Assembly (NCBI GenBank): GCA_028716365.1
Contig: JAQUPZ010000004.1
Coordinates: 391,006-455,005, forward strand
DNA from: Kiritimatiellia bacterium
GTDB lineage: Bacteria; Verrucomicrobiota; Kiritimatiellia; UBA8416; YA12-FULL-48-11
DNA: 64,000 nt
Direction: 5' to 3'
The notes below the pieces were generated by a model. The model saw nothing but the letters and a program-made list of their open reading frames with translations, ran no database searches and was not told the DNA's origin. Of the stretch, positions 26,485-36,097 are shown piece after piece. Positions within the stretch are counted from its first letter, which is position 1; each line of letters opens with the position of its first letter. A program made the position numbers and the translations under genes.

Positions 26485-27537
26485 CCGTTCTGCCCGTGCG
26501 CGATCACGATACGCATCATAAATCTCAATGTTAAATTCTTTGATCATATCTTCTACTGATTTTTCAGGATGATGGGAGGAAATGAAATAAACTGCTTCAG
26601 GACTGAATACCTCCACTTTCACAGATTCCTGGTATTTCTTTTTCAGGTCGGCAACCCTTTCGGCATTGTAATCAATATGAACAACTTTGGAATCGAGATT
26701 TATTTTTGCGAAGATGATTTTTCCGTATGCACTTGATTCCGCAAGTACACGCCCCATTGGATCCACAATAACACTGTTCTCCCCCGGAACACTGCTTGCT
26801 ATGAACATCTGATTTTCAAAAGCAAGTGATCTGACGGCAAAACCGCCTCGATAAGCAGAAAGGAAACAAATCAATTCAGCGCCTTTATTTTTATATTCAG
26901 CCATCAGTTCTCGAAAGTTCAGGTCAAAACATATCAGAGCACCAACTTTGCCAAAATCTGTCTGGAATACTTTTGCACATTCGCCAGGTAAGACGCCTCC
27001 TTCCATCTCTCCGATGGTAGGATAGACCTTATCGTACGCACCAACCACCCTGCCCTGACGGTCAAGAAGAACCGCACTATTGTATCGTCCTTTCCCTTTA
27101 TCGTTTTTCCGCCAGTAGGAAGCAATAATATAGGTCTTGTGTTCACTGGCTTTCCGGGAAAGGAATCTTGTTATCGCTCCACCTTCTGGAAGAATCTCAG
27201 ATTTGCTGTCTTTTTCTTCCCGGCTGGCTGATCTTGCAGCGTTGTGAAGAAATCCTTCCGTTAAAATGATTATATCCGGCTTATCCAGTGCTGCTGTATC
27301 AATGTAACCTTCCAATATCTTGATTGCTTGTTCCATCCTTTGAGAATCCTGCCCCCCAATCCCACCCGCACTATATGAAATGGTCGAAACACCTACCATC
27401 CTTGGGGTTTTTATTCCCCCTTTATCTTGTTGTTGTGATTTATTCTTAGCATTAACTTCGAGATCAGTAGCACTTGTCAGACTAATAGCACCTATCAAAC
27501 TGATACTGATCATGCCTATAAATACTATTTTGTTCAT
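26464..27537 (-). CDS. Exported carbon-nitrogen hydrolase (nitrilase superfamily)
   Basis: A 357-residue protein with a signal peptide (MNKIVFIGMISISLIGAIS) and a single CN-hydrolase domain. The catalytic triad is visible: Glu in 'IIILTEGFLHN', Lys in 'GAYDKVYPT' and Cys in 'GALICFDLNFRELM'. Family members hydrolyse amides, ureas or nitriles. Most are cytoplasmic, so secretion is less usual, though exported members occur in PVC genomes next to glycoside hydrolases. The ATG at 27537 has AGGAG seven bases upstream; a GTG two codons earlier is less likely. It lies 52 bases downstream of the glycosidase on the same strand, so the two are probably co-transcribed. Substrate unknown. Confidence 0.88.
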   Translation of the reverse strand: MNKIVFIGMISISLIGAISLTSATDLEVNAKNKSQQQDKGGIKTPRMVGVSTISYSAGGIGGQDSQRMEQAIKILEGYIDTAALDKPDIIILTEGFLHNAARSASREEKDSKSEILPEGGAITRFLSRKASEHKTYIIASYWRKNDKGKGRYNSAVLLDRQGRVVGAYDKVYPTIGEMEGGVLPGECAKVFQTDFGKVGALICFDLNFRELMAEYKNKGAELICFLSAYRGGFAVRSLAFENQMFIASSVPGENSVIVDPMGRVLAESSAYGKIIFAKINLDSKVVHIDYNAERVADLKKKYQESVKVEVFSPEAVYFISSHHPEKSVEDMIKEFNIEIYDAYRDRARAERKKYLSQ

Positions 27538-27589
27538 TCCCACACTCCTGAATTGATTACTCTTTCCTCATAAGATATCTGCCTGTGTT

Positions 27590-30500
27590 CTATTGTACTA
27601 ACGGTAACACCATTTTTATCGGAGGAGACTTGGCCGTGAAAGCAATCCCCTCATGATGAAGCCAGCCACCGCCAGAACCACAACTGCAATAAACGGCACT
27701 GCTTTGATCACTTTCCACCCAGGTATTATCTGGCAATTGTACAGCCATAGCCACATCACGAAGTTTAAAGCAGTCACCACCACAATTTGCCACAGTAACA
27801 ATATTCTCTGCAGTGATGATCCCAAGCTTCTCTTTGGGAATCTCCATTACCTGTTCCACCCATTCGTCTTGATCGCGGCCCGGCAGAATCCCTATTTCCA
27901 TCCCATTGACAGTAACAGGTTTATTAGCATAACGCGGTTGTTTATTGGCTCCGAACACACCAAAGTGAAGTCGTACGGCTTTGATTGTTTTCAACTCGGC
28001 AGCGGAAAATTTTGACTGGTTGTCTGAGTTAGTCGTAATGATTTCCCGCTGAGGTTGAGCTAAAAGCAGATCGGTCACCTCAGCGGCAAATGGTGTCGGT
28101 AACAGGTCTGCAGCAGGTCCGGCAGGTTCCGCCAATCGTACCGTCACACGCCTTGTAGCCAGGGGTCGCTTGGCCGCAACATACGAACTGGCTGTGAATG
28201 TCCTGGTCGCAAACGGTGTCTTTGCCCGCGTACCAACTTGCACGTTCCAGGATACTGTGTTGGTCTGAGCTGAAAGCGGAACTACAAGTGTCTTCCACCT
28301 GTTACCGGTAAGGGCGGTGGTTTTTTCCGTTTTTCCATTGACGGTGATCGGATCAAGCGGAACATGCCCGCCAGTATTCGCAGAAATTAAAAAGAATCTG
28401 CCGTCCTTTGCACCGGCAGAAAGCATAACCTTGATTCGGTTTTTAAGAGGAGAATCTGTACCGGAGATATCTTCAACTACCGGTACCGGAGGAACGAAAG
28501 GCATGGTAACCGCAATAGTTGCCATCTTATTACCCTGTGAAGATTGTGACACGCCGTCAATCAGCACTTCGGAGATCATTTTAGGGGCCGTAATTGTCGC
28601 AGAAACTTTTGCTCCAGCTTCTCCGATCAAGTCGAATATATATTCCTTGCCCGACTGCGAAATAATTGAATATTTACAGCCATCAATAAACGGCCGCGTA
28701 ACGGCTGATACCGGTAACGCCTCGACAACGATCATCTCGTTAGCCTTTAACTCAACTTGTACTGGCTTCACAGGATCTGCGCCAGTTGTCAGCAGACGAT
28801 GATACGGATAAACAATCTCAGCAATACGTGACGTTGCATCACCATCTGGCGGCGCCAGATCAAACATCGCGGTCTGAGATCGAAGCGAAGGATTCCGCAC
28901 AAAAACAATTGTCCGGTTTCCAACCGCATGTTTGTAGCCGACGACGTCCCCTGCGCGCGGGTTCCCACCGATCATCTGCGTTTCGACCAACACGTCTTTA
29001 TTCGCTTCAGCCCAGCGAAGGGCTTTGCCAAGGATATCCCAATGTGCATCTGTCATGATACTCGGTGTAATATATAATTCCTTCATCATAAGGCCCAGAG
29101 ACATGGACCAAACAGCATTGTCGGTCCAGCTTTCTAACATTTCGCCGCGTCCACCGAGCATGTGTAATTGCCCATATACAATTCCGTGTACCATCAAAGC
29201 TGAAACAGGAAACTGATATCGATTCTTGACAAAGTTATCATATAACACAGCATCGACATAACTGATGGCCTGGCTTCGTTGATCTACAAAGGGAAATGCC
29301 TTCTCGTAACCGGTATCATTTGCACCGCGCCAGACAGTATCACAGTACATCAGCCACCATGGACTCAGCCACATGCCACCGGTGCAATTGAGGAATATTT
29401 TCGGATTCAGTCGTTTAAAAATTTTAAGGAACTCGATGTATGCATCTACGTTCGCTTCGAACCCATATGCGTCCTTCGACAGATGACCATGTCCTTCACC
29501 GTCGCAATTGAAACTGTTGAAATCATGTTTAAAATACGTGAGGTCCCATTCCTTCACATGGCGCGTCATCACTTCACGGAGTTGTGCATTATGTTTGGGA
29601 GCGGATAGACAAAGATGAGTGCCGGCCTTATCAGTTTCGTAACCGTGTTCCTGACACCATTTCATCACCAGATTATTTTCAACGGCAGTCAGGGGATGCC
29701 AGAGCCCCAGCGAACTACCTCCAGCCTTCAGTCCGGCCGAGAGATCGTTGAACCCCTTTGGAAACAGCTTCGTGTTGATTTCCCAGATGGACGATCGATC
29801 CTGCCAGCCGTCATCAGGTACAAAAGAGTCCATTCTTACACCATATTTGTCACACAGGTTTTTCTTGAACCCGGTAAAAGTCTCAAGAAATGTATCCGTA
29901 CTCATTTTGTCCTGACGGATATCGTACCAGCTGTTGTAGTGTACGTGTGTACGCGGCGGAATCCGGATTCGCCCCAGATACTTCGCGAACGTACGTTCAA
30001 CAGTACCTTCCCTGCCAACGCCAAGAACTGCAGACTTTGACTCCAGAAATGATTGTGTCAACGTTTTACCAGGCAGGTGTTGAAGCGAGATGGTAAAACC
30101 AGGACAAGGTGGCTTTATTTTCGCGTTGTCCTTTACTTCATTCAACGCCGCCGGATATTCCAATCCGAGGAAAACACTCTCCTCAATAAAAACCGGCTGG
30201 CCACGTCCGCCAAGATCGCACTTCACAGCGGTGATAAAGTGTTCAACGTCAATACTGTTGAGAAGTGATACTGCTGATCCAATAACCCGTACTCCAACCA
30301 CTTTTCGCATGAACATATCATTCGGTGTGATTTCATACTTGAGTTGCACTTCAATGCCGTTTTTCTCACTTCCAATCGTCAGAATCAGACATTTACGCCC
30401 CTGGTCCAGTTCCACAATTTCTTTTTTCTTGAGGCTGAAATCTGATGTTTTAAGTATCTGTATCTCGTTAATCTTGAGAAGGAATTCATCACTTTCGATT

Positions 30501-30724
30501 GCTATCTCTTTGCCCGTAATCTTATTCCTGACTGCAATGGTACGAACTATGTCACCAGCAAGACTGATAACGCGTTCCAATGAACCATTGCCAATCATAC
30601 ATTTGTCACATTCAATCCGGACATAGGCCATGTCCTGTTGAGCCATCACTTGATACGACAGGGGAAACATCAATACTAATTGTAACCACAACAAACCTAT
30701 TAATCGTATTTGCTTGATTATCAT
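27590..30724 (-). CDS. Exported clan GH-D glycosidase (alpha-galactosidase-like)
   Basis: A 1044-residue exported protein (signal MIIKQIRLIGLLWLQLVLMF..., cut near MAQQ). Residues ~30-260 form a beta-sandwich; ~270-600 a (beta/alpha)8 barrel resembling GH36/GH27 alpha-galactosidases: 'FVPDDGWQDRSS', 'LGLWHPLTAV', nucleophile region 'DLTYFKHDFNSFNCDG' (Asp ~399, the family's KWDxN site) and acid/base region 'WRGANDTGYEKAF' (~470). The C-terminal ~400 residues are beta-rich accessory domains ending without an anchor. GAGGTGAATA precedes the ATG. Likely cleaves terminal alpha-linked sugars in the envelope or outside the cell; specificity cannot be read. Co-directional with the exported amidohydrolase. 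Confidence 0.87.
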   Translation of the reverse strand: MIIKQIRLIGLLWLQLVLMFPLSYQVMAQQDMAYVRIECDKCMIGNGSLERVISLAGDIVRTIAVRNKITGKEIAIESDEFLLKINEIQILKTSDFSLKKKEIVELDQGRKCLILTIGSEKNGIEVQLKYEITPNDMFMRKVVGVRVIGSAVSLLNSIDVEHFITAVKCDLGGRGQPVFIEESVFLGLEYPAALNEVKDNAKIKPPCPGFTISLQHLPGKTLTQSFLESKSAVLGVGREGTVERTFAKYLGRIRIPPRTHVHYNSWYDIRQDKMSTDTFLETFTGFKKNLCDKYGVRMDSFVPDDGWQDRSSIWEINTKLFPKGFNDLSAGLKAGGSSLGLWHPLTAVENNLVMKWCQEHGYETDKAGTHLCLSAPKHNAQLREVMTRHVKEWDLTYFKHDFNSFNCDGEGHGHLSKDAYGFEANVDAYIEFLKIFKRLNPKIFLNCTGGMWLSPWWLMYCDTVWRGANDTGYEKAFPFVDQRSQAISYVDAVLYDNFVKNRYQFPVSALMVHGIVYGQLHMLGGRGEMLESWTDNAVWSMSLGLMMKELYITPSIMTDAHWDILGKALRWAEANKDVLVETQMIGGNPRAGDVVGYKHAVGNRTIVFVRNPSLRSQTAMFDLAPPDGDATSRIAEIVYPYHRLLTTGADPVKPVQVELKANEMIVVEALPVSAVTRPFIDGCKYSIISQSGKEYIFDLIGEAGAKVSATITAPKMISEVLIDGVSQSSQGNKMATIAVTMPFVPPVPVVEDISGTDSPLKNRIKVMLSAGAKDGRFFLISANTGGHVPLDPITVNGKTEKTTALTGNRWKTLVVPLSAQTNTVSWNVQVGTRAKTPFATRTFTASSYVAAKRPLATRRVTVRLAEPAGPAADLLPTPFAAEVTDLLLAQPQREIITTNSDNQSKFSAAELKTIKAVRLHFGVFGANKQPRYANKPVTVNGMEIGILPGRDQDEWVEQVMEIPKEKLGIITAENIVTVANCGGDCFKLRDVAMAVQLPDNTWVESDQSSAVYCSCGSGGGWLHHEGIAFTAKSPPIKMVLPLVQ

Positions 30725-30953
30725 TATTCACCTCTGATTTACGTGCAATTGAGACATTACCAAATATAAAAAAACTTTCAGGAAAGGACACCCGAAAGAC
30801 AAGCATAAAAAGCGAACAAGTTAAGAATCTGCCGGCGATGATACTACGCCATTATGTTTCAAAGATATGGCTCTTTTCCAATTGCCCCAGCGTTTGGTAT
30901 TTGTTATCACTTAAGAAAATTTCTCAATTAGTCATCATATAGGAGGGTTATAT

Positions 30954-31448
30954 ATGATTAAACGCTTTATGTTTACTGCTGGCATTCTGGTGCTATTTGT
31001 TACCAGTAGCACATTTGCTGCAGGTAAAATAATGAGTGTTCAAATTCAAACAGGCGAAATAAGATCACTACCTTCGCCTCTTTCAACTGTCATGGCATCT
31101 GTGAAATATGGCGATAGATTAACCATCCTGGAAGAAAAAGGCATGTGGACCAAGGTGACCACAGCCGATGCAAAAATCGCCGGATGGATACATTCTTCCG
31201 CATTAACAAAACAGAAACTCACACTGGCAGCCGCCGGCAAAGATGCCCAAACTGGTGCCTCCGGTGGTGAAATGGCGCTGGCCGGCAAGGGATTTACTCC
31301 GCAGGTAGAGGCTCAGTTTAAGGCCAAGCATTCTGATATTGATTTCACATGGATTGACAAAATGGTGAAAACAAAATTCTCTACCAAAGAGATAGTGGAT
31401 TTTCTTAAAGAAGGCAGTATCAGCCTTCCGGAAGGAGGCGCGAAATGA
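30954..31448 (+). CDS. Exported SH3b-domain protein
   Basis: A 164-residue protein with signal peptide (IKRFMFTAGILVLFVTSSTF, cut near FAAG), one bacterial SH3 domain (residues ~25-85, 'IRSLPSPLSTVMASVKYGD...WTKVTTADAKIAGWIHSSAL') and a charged C-terminus. SH3b domains usually bind peptidoglycan or proline-rich peptides. AGGAGGGTTATAT is a strong ribosome site. Its last codons overlap the start of the M48 lipoprotein gene by 4 bases (ATGA), so the two are translationally coupled and probably act together in the periplasm. Confidence 0.88.
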   Translation: MIKRFMFTAGILVLFVTSSTFAAGKIMSVQIQTGEIRSLPSPLSTVMASVKYGDRLTILEEKGMWTKVTTADAKIAGWIHSSALTKQKLTLAAAGKDAQTGASGGEMALAGKGFTPQVEAQFKAKHSDIDFTWIDKMVKTKFSTKEIVDFLKEGSISLPEGGAK

Positions 31449-32353
31449 AACGCATTCTTCCCATGATCGTTCTCTCATGCGCATTGATGCTATTTGCCGG
31501 ATGTAAAATGCTGGAAATTGCTTCAGAAGTCGGAACGGCAGTCGGCGTAGGCGTTGGAGTTATTACACCTTCGCAGGCAGATTCAATAAACAAGACAACA
31601 ACGGCTGTTGGCAAGGTATTTGAACAACTGACACCGGAAAATGAATATTATATTGGGCGTTCAGTGGGTGCCACAATCCTGCAGTCTTATAAACCGTATG
31701 ACAGTCAAAACGCAAACCACTATCTGAACATTCTGGGACAAACCCTCGCCATGGCTTCTGACAGGCCCGAAACATTCGGCGGATATCATTTTCTGCTTAT
31801 TGATACTGATGAAATCAATGCCTTTGCAGCACCTGGTGGTCTGATATTCGTTTCTCGAGGCCTTATAAAATGCTGCAAAAATGAAGACGCCCTTGCAGCA
31901 GTCCTTGCCCATGAAGTCGGACATGTCCAGCTTATGCACGGACTGAAAGCCATCAAAACAAGCCGGCTGAAAGATGCCGGATTAACTGCCGCACTGGAAG
32001 CTGGTAAAAATCTCGGTGGAGAACAGTTATCACAATTGACCACAGCTTTTGAGGGAACATTAACTGACATTACTTCTACGCTTGTCAACAGCGGTTATTC
32101 CCGATCGCTGGAATTTGAGGCCGATGTCGCAGCTGTGACTATTATGAAACGTGTTGGTTACAATCCCAATGGGTTGAAAGAAATGCTCGTGGAGATGGAA
32201 TCGAAACTTAAACCCGGTAAAGGCTTCGGTAAAACGCATCCTGATCCAAAGGCCAGAATTGAGGCTATCTCGTCAATGCTGAAAAGTCCGGGGGAAATGA
32301 CGAACCCCGAAGCCAGGCAGGCTCGATTTCAGAAGGCCATTTCAGGAGTTTGA
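31445..32353 (+). CDS. Periplasmic M48-family metalloprotease lipoprotein
   Basis: A 302-residue lipoprotein protease. Signal peptide ends in the lipobox 'LFAGC' (Cys ~19). The zinc site is AHEVGHVQL (residues ~156), with the third ligand in 'SLEFEADVAAVTI'; 'GFGKTHPDPKARIEAI' near the end is typical of the BepA/YfgC and LoiP branch of M48, proteases that clear misassembled outer-membrane proteins. Translationally coupled to the SH3b gene. The cyclase gene follows after 112 bases. Confidence 0.93.
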   Translation: MKRILPMIVLSCALMLFAGCKMLEIASEVGTAVGVGVGVITPSQADSINKTTTAVGKVFEQLTPENEYYIGRSVGATILQSYKPYDSQNANHYLNILGQTLAMASDRPETFGGYHFLLIDTDEINAFAAPGGLIFVSRGLIKCCKNEDALAAVLAHEVGHVQLMHGLKAIKTSRLKDAGLTAALEAGKNLGGEQLSQLTTAFEGTLTDITSTLVNSGYSRSLEFEADVAAVTIMKRVGYNPNGLKEMLVEMESKLKPGKGFGKTHPDPKARIEAISSMLKSPGEMTNPEARQARFQKAISGV

Positions 32354-32465
32354 ACAATCTTTTATAATGCAGGTGCCGTCTTGATTGACGCGTAATTGGA
32401 AGTTTGGATTTTTCAGTCGCGCAATACGAAGAGTTCCTGTATCTTGATTTTATTCACTGCTTACC

Positions 32466-34592
32466 ATGCTTAAAAAATTGATACACGGGATTGTTATTGG
32501 TTTGCTCTCCTCGGCATTTGTACTTGCCGTGTGGTTTGGCGGATGGCTTAACTGGATGGAGTCCGCCTCATGGGACTTCAGGGTCAGGCAGATGGCAAAA
32601 CCAAGCGGCGCAACCAGAGATATATGCATTATCGCGCTTGACCAGACAAGCCTGGACTATGCAAAAGAACAATACAAATTAAAATGGCCATGGGAAAGAA
32701 GTGTCTATACTCACATCATCGATTTTTGTAAACGAGGCGGTGCAAAGGTTATTATTTTTGATGTATTCTTTACCGAACCTTCCAGCGCCGGTATCGAAGA
32801 TGATCAAAACCTCGGTAATTCGATTGCCTCTAACAAACCTTTCGTTGCCGCTGTTCTACTTAATCACGAACAGGGAGAAACTACAAAATGGCCCGAGAAT
32901 ATCCCGACTGGACAATTTAATATCAACGGCCTGCAGACTTATCTCGATATTGAGGCCGGAAAGCGGACTATAATCCCAAAAGCGTCTTTTTCCGTTCCCC
33001 AAATTTCGGCATCTTGCACTTTACTCGGAGGAGTACTTGGAACCCCGGACCGGGACGGTAAAGTACGCCGCGCTATTCCATTCACTATATTTGATACTAA
33101 ATTTATTCCATCTCTAGGGTTGGGCGCTTACCTTGCAGTGAACCCAACAACAGAAATAACAATCAAAAATACAGAAATATTTGTCGGACAACATATCATC
33201 CCTCTCGATCGCACAGGTAAAGCCATCCTGAAGTTCCGGGGCGAAATAAATGTTTACAAATTAATCAATGCAACAGCAGTCATAAATTCCGAACTTCGTA
33301 TACGCGAAGGGAAAAAGCCTGAACTTGATCCCTCGGTCTTCAAAAATACCTATGTATTCTTTGCTTATACAGCACCCGGACTTTTTGATCTTAAAGCAAC
33401 ACCAATAAGCAAGGTTTATCCTGGCGTTGGGATACACGCGACGGTACTGGATAATCTCTTATCAGATGATTTTATAAGGCAATCCAGTACTGATTCGGTC
33501 GTATTATTTGTATTATTATTTGGTGTTTTGGCGGGAATCGCCGGACGATTCTGCCAGAATGGAATGCAGAGTTCATTTACTTTTCTTTTTTTTCTCCCTC
33601 TCCCCGTTCTTCTTGGCTTTGCCGCATATGCCAGGAATATATGGCTGCCGATCAGTGCTCAGGAAGTATCTATTGCGCTTGCACTCGTAAGTGCTGCAAT
33701 TTTGAACTATGCTACTGAAGGTAAGCAGAAACGCTTCATTAAAAACGCATTTAAACAATACCTCAGCTCGGAAGTGATCGAAAAACTTGTTAACGATCCA
33801 AGCCATCTCAAACTGGGCGGTGAAACCAGGGAATTGAGTATTTTCTTCTCAGACATAGCCGGATTCACCGGTATTTCAGAAATCCTCAATCCTGAACAGC
33901 TCACTACCCTGTTGAACGAATATCTTACTGCCATGACGGATATCATCTACAACGAAGGCGGAACGATAGATAAGTATGAAGGTGATGCGATAATTGCTTT
34001 CTGGAATGCTCCGCTTGATCTGTCCGACCATCCCAAACACGCCGTACGTGCCGCATTGAGATGTAATCGCAAACTTGCAGAACTTCGACCGATCCTGAAA
34101 GAGAAATACGGCAAAGACCTTGTGGCCAGGATTGGAATCAATACCGGCCCGGTTGTTGTTGGCAATATGGGTTCAACTCAGCGTTTCAATTATACATTTC
34201 TTGGCGACGCCGGCAATCTGGCTTCACGACTGGAAGGCCTGAATAAACAGTTTGGTACCAGCATCATGATTTCGGAGTTTACATTCAGAATGCTGGGTGA
34301 TGATATAGCCACACGTGAAATATCCTCCGTACAAGTTGTTGGCCGTAAAATTCCAATCCGGGTTTACGAGCCAATGTTCAAGGAAGAATTTGTGGCAAAG
34401 TCGGAAATAATGAATAACTTCGCACAGGCTCTGCAGCTCTACTATGAAGGGAAATTTAAAGATGCTCTGTTGATCTTCTCGCATCTCAGTAGTATCGATG
34501 CACCTTCCGCATCTTATGTGAGGCGATGTAATGATCTGATTAAAAATCCGCCGAAACGATGGGATGGCGTCTGGGAAATGAAGGAAAAATAA
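32466..34592 (+). CDS. Class III adenylate cyclase with CHASE2 sensor
   Basis: A 708-residue membrane-bound cyclase. Order: N-terminal helix (residues ~5-25), extracytoplasmic CHASE2 domain (~35-330, '[14 protein letters not shown]', '[11 protein letters not shown]'), three to four closely spaced helices (~345-420) and a cytoplasmic catalytic domain (~455-640). Metal-binding Asp are in '[11 protein letters not shown]' and '[11 protein letters not shown]'; 'TIDKYEGD' supplies the adenine-selecting Lys; '[12 protein letters not shown]' gives the Asp, Asn and Arg of the second half-site. These fit ATP rather than GTP. The ligand of CHASE2 is unknown. A ~60-residue tail follows. The start ATG has only a weak ribosome site. 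Confidence 0.93.
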   Translation: MLKKLIHGIVIGLLSSAFVLAVWFGGWLNWMESASWDFRVRQMAKPSGATRDICIIALDQTSLDYAKEQYKLKWPWERSVYTHIIDFCKRGGAKVIIFDVFFTEPSSAGIEDDQNLGNSIASNKPFVAAVLLNHEQGETTKWPENIPTGQFNINGLQTYLDIEAGKRTIIPKASFSVPQISASCTLLGGVLGTPDRDGKVRRAIPFTIFDTKFIPSLGLGAYLAVNPTTEITIKNTEIFVGQHIIPLDRTGKAILKFRGEINVYKLINATAVINSELRIREGKKPELDPSVFKNTYVFFAYTAPGLFDLKATPISKVYPGVGIHATVLDNLLSDDFIRQSSTDSVVLFVLLFGVLAGIAGRFCQNGMQSSFTFLFFLPLPVLLGFAAYARNIWLPISAQEVSIALALVSAAILNYATEGKQKRFIKNAFKQYLSSEVIEKLVNDPSHLKLGGETRELSIFFSDIAGFTGISEILNPEQLTTLLNEYLTAMTDIIYNEGGTIDKYEGDAIIAFWNAPLDLSDHPKHAVRAALRCNRKLAELRPILKEKYGKDLVARIGINTGPVVVGNMGSTQRFNYTFLGDAGNLASRLEGLNKQFGTSIMISEFTFRMLGDDIATREISSVQVVGRKIPIRVYEPMFKEEFVAKSEIMNNFAQALQLYYEGKFKDALLIFSHLSSIDAPSASYVRRCNDLIKNPPKRWDGVWEMKEK

Positions 34593-34609
34593 AGTTACCT
34601 GAATATAAC

Positions 34610-35035
34610 ATGAAAAAAATAAAATCAACTTTAAGAAAACATACTAACGGGCTCACACTACTGAAGCGAAGCGTTCAGAGTTATCCTGATTCCCCCGAAA
34701 AAGCACAACTGGAAGCCTTTGAAAACATCTATCGAGCAAGAAACTACTGGATCCATTTTAATTGTCCCGAATTCACGGCCCTATGCCCCATAACTGGTCA
34801 GCCTGATTTCGGGAAAATTACCATATCATATATTCCCGCTAAGCTTTGCCTCGAAAGTAAATCTCTGAAACTCTACCTTTTCTCGTTTCGCAATCACGGA
34901 ACATTTCATGAAGAGGCCGTTAACAGGATACTTGATGACGTGGTGAAAGCCATTAAGCCGCGGAAGGCAGTAGTAAAAGGTGAATTCAATACCCGCGGCG
35001 GCATTTCAATCACAGTCGAAGCCATTTATCCCTGA
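34610..35035 (+). CDS. queF: preQ1 synthase (7-cyano-7-deazaguanine reductase)
   Basis: A 141-residue unimodular QueF, an NADPH-dependent nitrile reductase that turns preQ0 into preQ1 for queuosine in tRNA. The nucleophile Cys is in '[15 protein letters not shown]' (~residue 62) and the family signature '[20 protein letters not shown]' follows. The ATG at 34610 begins just before the conserved region; further upstream the frame overlaps the cyclase gene's end. No other queuosine gene lies in the window. Its 3' end overlaps the convergent macrodomain gene by 10 bases. Confidence 0.94.
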   Translation: MKKIKSTLRKHTNGLTLLKRSVQSYPDSPEKAQLEAFENIYRARNYWIHFNCPEFTALCPITGQPDFGKITISYIPAKLCLESKSLKLYLFSFRNHGTFHEEAVNRILDDVVKAIKPRKAVVKGEFNTRGGISITVEAIYP

Positions 35036-35547
35036 GATATATCTTTAATTGCAGCAGTATAGATATCAAAATCCGACTTACCGAAGCATACAAAGATCAC
35101 TTTTGCAATCGTTGTATTATTTTTCAGAAATTCAATAGTCTCTTTCAGAGCTATACTGCATGCCTGATCCTTCGGGAAACGATACACACCTGTACTTATT
35201 GATGGAAAAGCAATCGTTTTAATGCCATGTTTTTGAGCAAGTATAAGACTGTTACGGTAACAGTCAGCCAGTAATTCCGGTTCATTTTTCTTGCCGCCAT
35301 GCCAGACGGGACCGACGGTATGAATTATGTACCTCGCTGGAAGATTATACCCTTTGGTAATCTTGGTCTCACCGGTACGACAACCACCCAATGTCGCACA
35401 TTCCACCAGGAGCTTTGGCCCCGCTGCACGATGTATCGCTCCATCAACGCCACCGCCACCCAATAAAGTTGAATTTGCCGCATTAACAATGGCATCCACA
35501 TTCAACCCGGTGATATCGCCAAGAAATATCTCAAGTTTTTCTTTCAT
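35026..35547 (-). CDS. Macrodomain (O-acetyl-ADP-ribose deacetylase, YmdB-like)
   Basis: A 173-residue single macrodomain. Signatures: '[17 protein letters not shown]' (adenine and ribose contacts), '[17 protein letters not shown]' loop, '[18 protein letters not shown]' and '[14 protein letters not shown]' (second loop). Length matches YmdB (177), which hydrolyses O-acetyl-ADP-ribose and mono-ADP-ribosyl bonds. I use the ATG at 35547; a TTG 14 codons upstream would overlap the DUF192 gene. It is last in the long minus-strand run. Confidence 0.93.
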   Translation of the reverse strand: MKEKLEIFLGDITGLNVDAIVNAANSTLLGGGGVDGAIHRAAGPKLLVECATLGGCRTGETKITKGYNLPARYIIHTVGPVWHGGKKNEPELLADCYRNSLILAQKHGIKTIAFPSISTGVYRFPKDQACSIALKETIEFLKNNTTIAKVIFVCFGKSDFDIYTAAIKDISQG

Positions 35548-35563
35548 TTTCGGTGAAGGATCA

Positions 35564-35908
35564 CTATCCAATATCAACTTTATCTCCAATCTTCAATTCA
35601 TCTACAGGAAACCAGCCGGATTCCATCTCAACAACGCTCCATGCAACTGCTCCGCCAAAAACAATCCTGCCAGGAACAACATTCCTTACAATTTTTTTTA
35701 CCACCATATCACGACTTACAAAAATCAGGTCAAGGCAGAATCTCATAAAAAAAGTATGTACGGAACTGCATGGCGAAAGATACATTGCACACTGTTTACC
35801 AAGAGAAGACCTTCCCAGAAGTCCAACCAACCTGCTTTTGAAGTCGACAGCCAGTTCAACGGTTCCAATAAGAATGACACCGTTTTTTCTCAACGCAGCT
35901 ACATTCAT
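35564..35908 (-). CDS. DUF192 family protein
   Basis: A 114-residue DUF192 (PF02643) domain: '[19 protein letters not shown]', '[19 protein letters not shown]' and '[12 protein letters not shown]' are the usual blocks, though the family's usual 'GMLF' reads 'AMYL' and its 'MKNTLIPLDI' reads '[10 protein letters not shown]'. Many family members are exported; here no signal is present. Function of the family is unknown. The start overlaps the stop of the upstream microprotein by 4 bases (ATGA). Confidence 0.85.
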   Translation of the reverse strand: MNVAALRKNGVILIGTVELAVDFKSRLVGLLGRSSLGKQCAMYLSPCSSVHTFFMRFCLDLIFVSRDMVVKKIVRNVVPGRIVFGGAVAWSVVEMESGWFPVDELKIGDKVDIG

Positions 35909-36081
35909 TTAATAAGGACACCTATGGCGACGCCAACACTTATAAAAGCAAGGAAAACTATAGATTTCATGGCACTTATATCACAAATCAACAGATTAAC
36001 ATTCACATTACCTTTATTGAAAATCAAGACCAGTACCGAAAGTACCAGGATCAACATGGCCCATATCAAACCTTTTTTCAT
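35905..36081 (-). CDS. 58-residue two-helix membrane protein, LapA/DUF1049-like
   Basis: ATG at 36079-36081 follows AAGGAGGATTTCG, one of the best ribosome sites in the window. The 58 residues make two transmembrane helices (4-21, 'LIWAMLILVLSVLVLIF', and 38-57, 'MKSIVFLAFISVGVAIGVL') joined by a short loop 'NKGNVNVNLLICDIS'. This matches the layout of the LapA/YciS (DUF1049) family, in which the loop contains an Asn-x-x-Val-x-Leu strand; in E. coli LapA takes part in control of lipopolysaccharide synthesis. It sits 16 bases after coaC and overlaps DUF192 by 4, so it is part of the operon. Assignment is from shape and the loop only. Confidence 0.75.
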   Translation of the reverse strand: MKKGLIWAMLILVLSVLVLIFNKGNVNVNLLICDISAMKSIVFLAFISVGVAIGVLIK

Positions 36082-36097
36082 CGAAATCCTCCTTCGA

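Noticed and set aside
35548..35589. TTG start for the macrodomain gene
   Set aside because: Overlaps DUF192 and lies before the conserved domain; the ATG at 35547 fits the family length.
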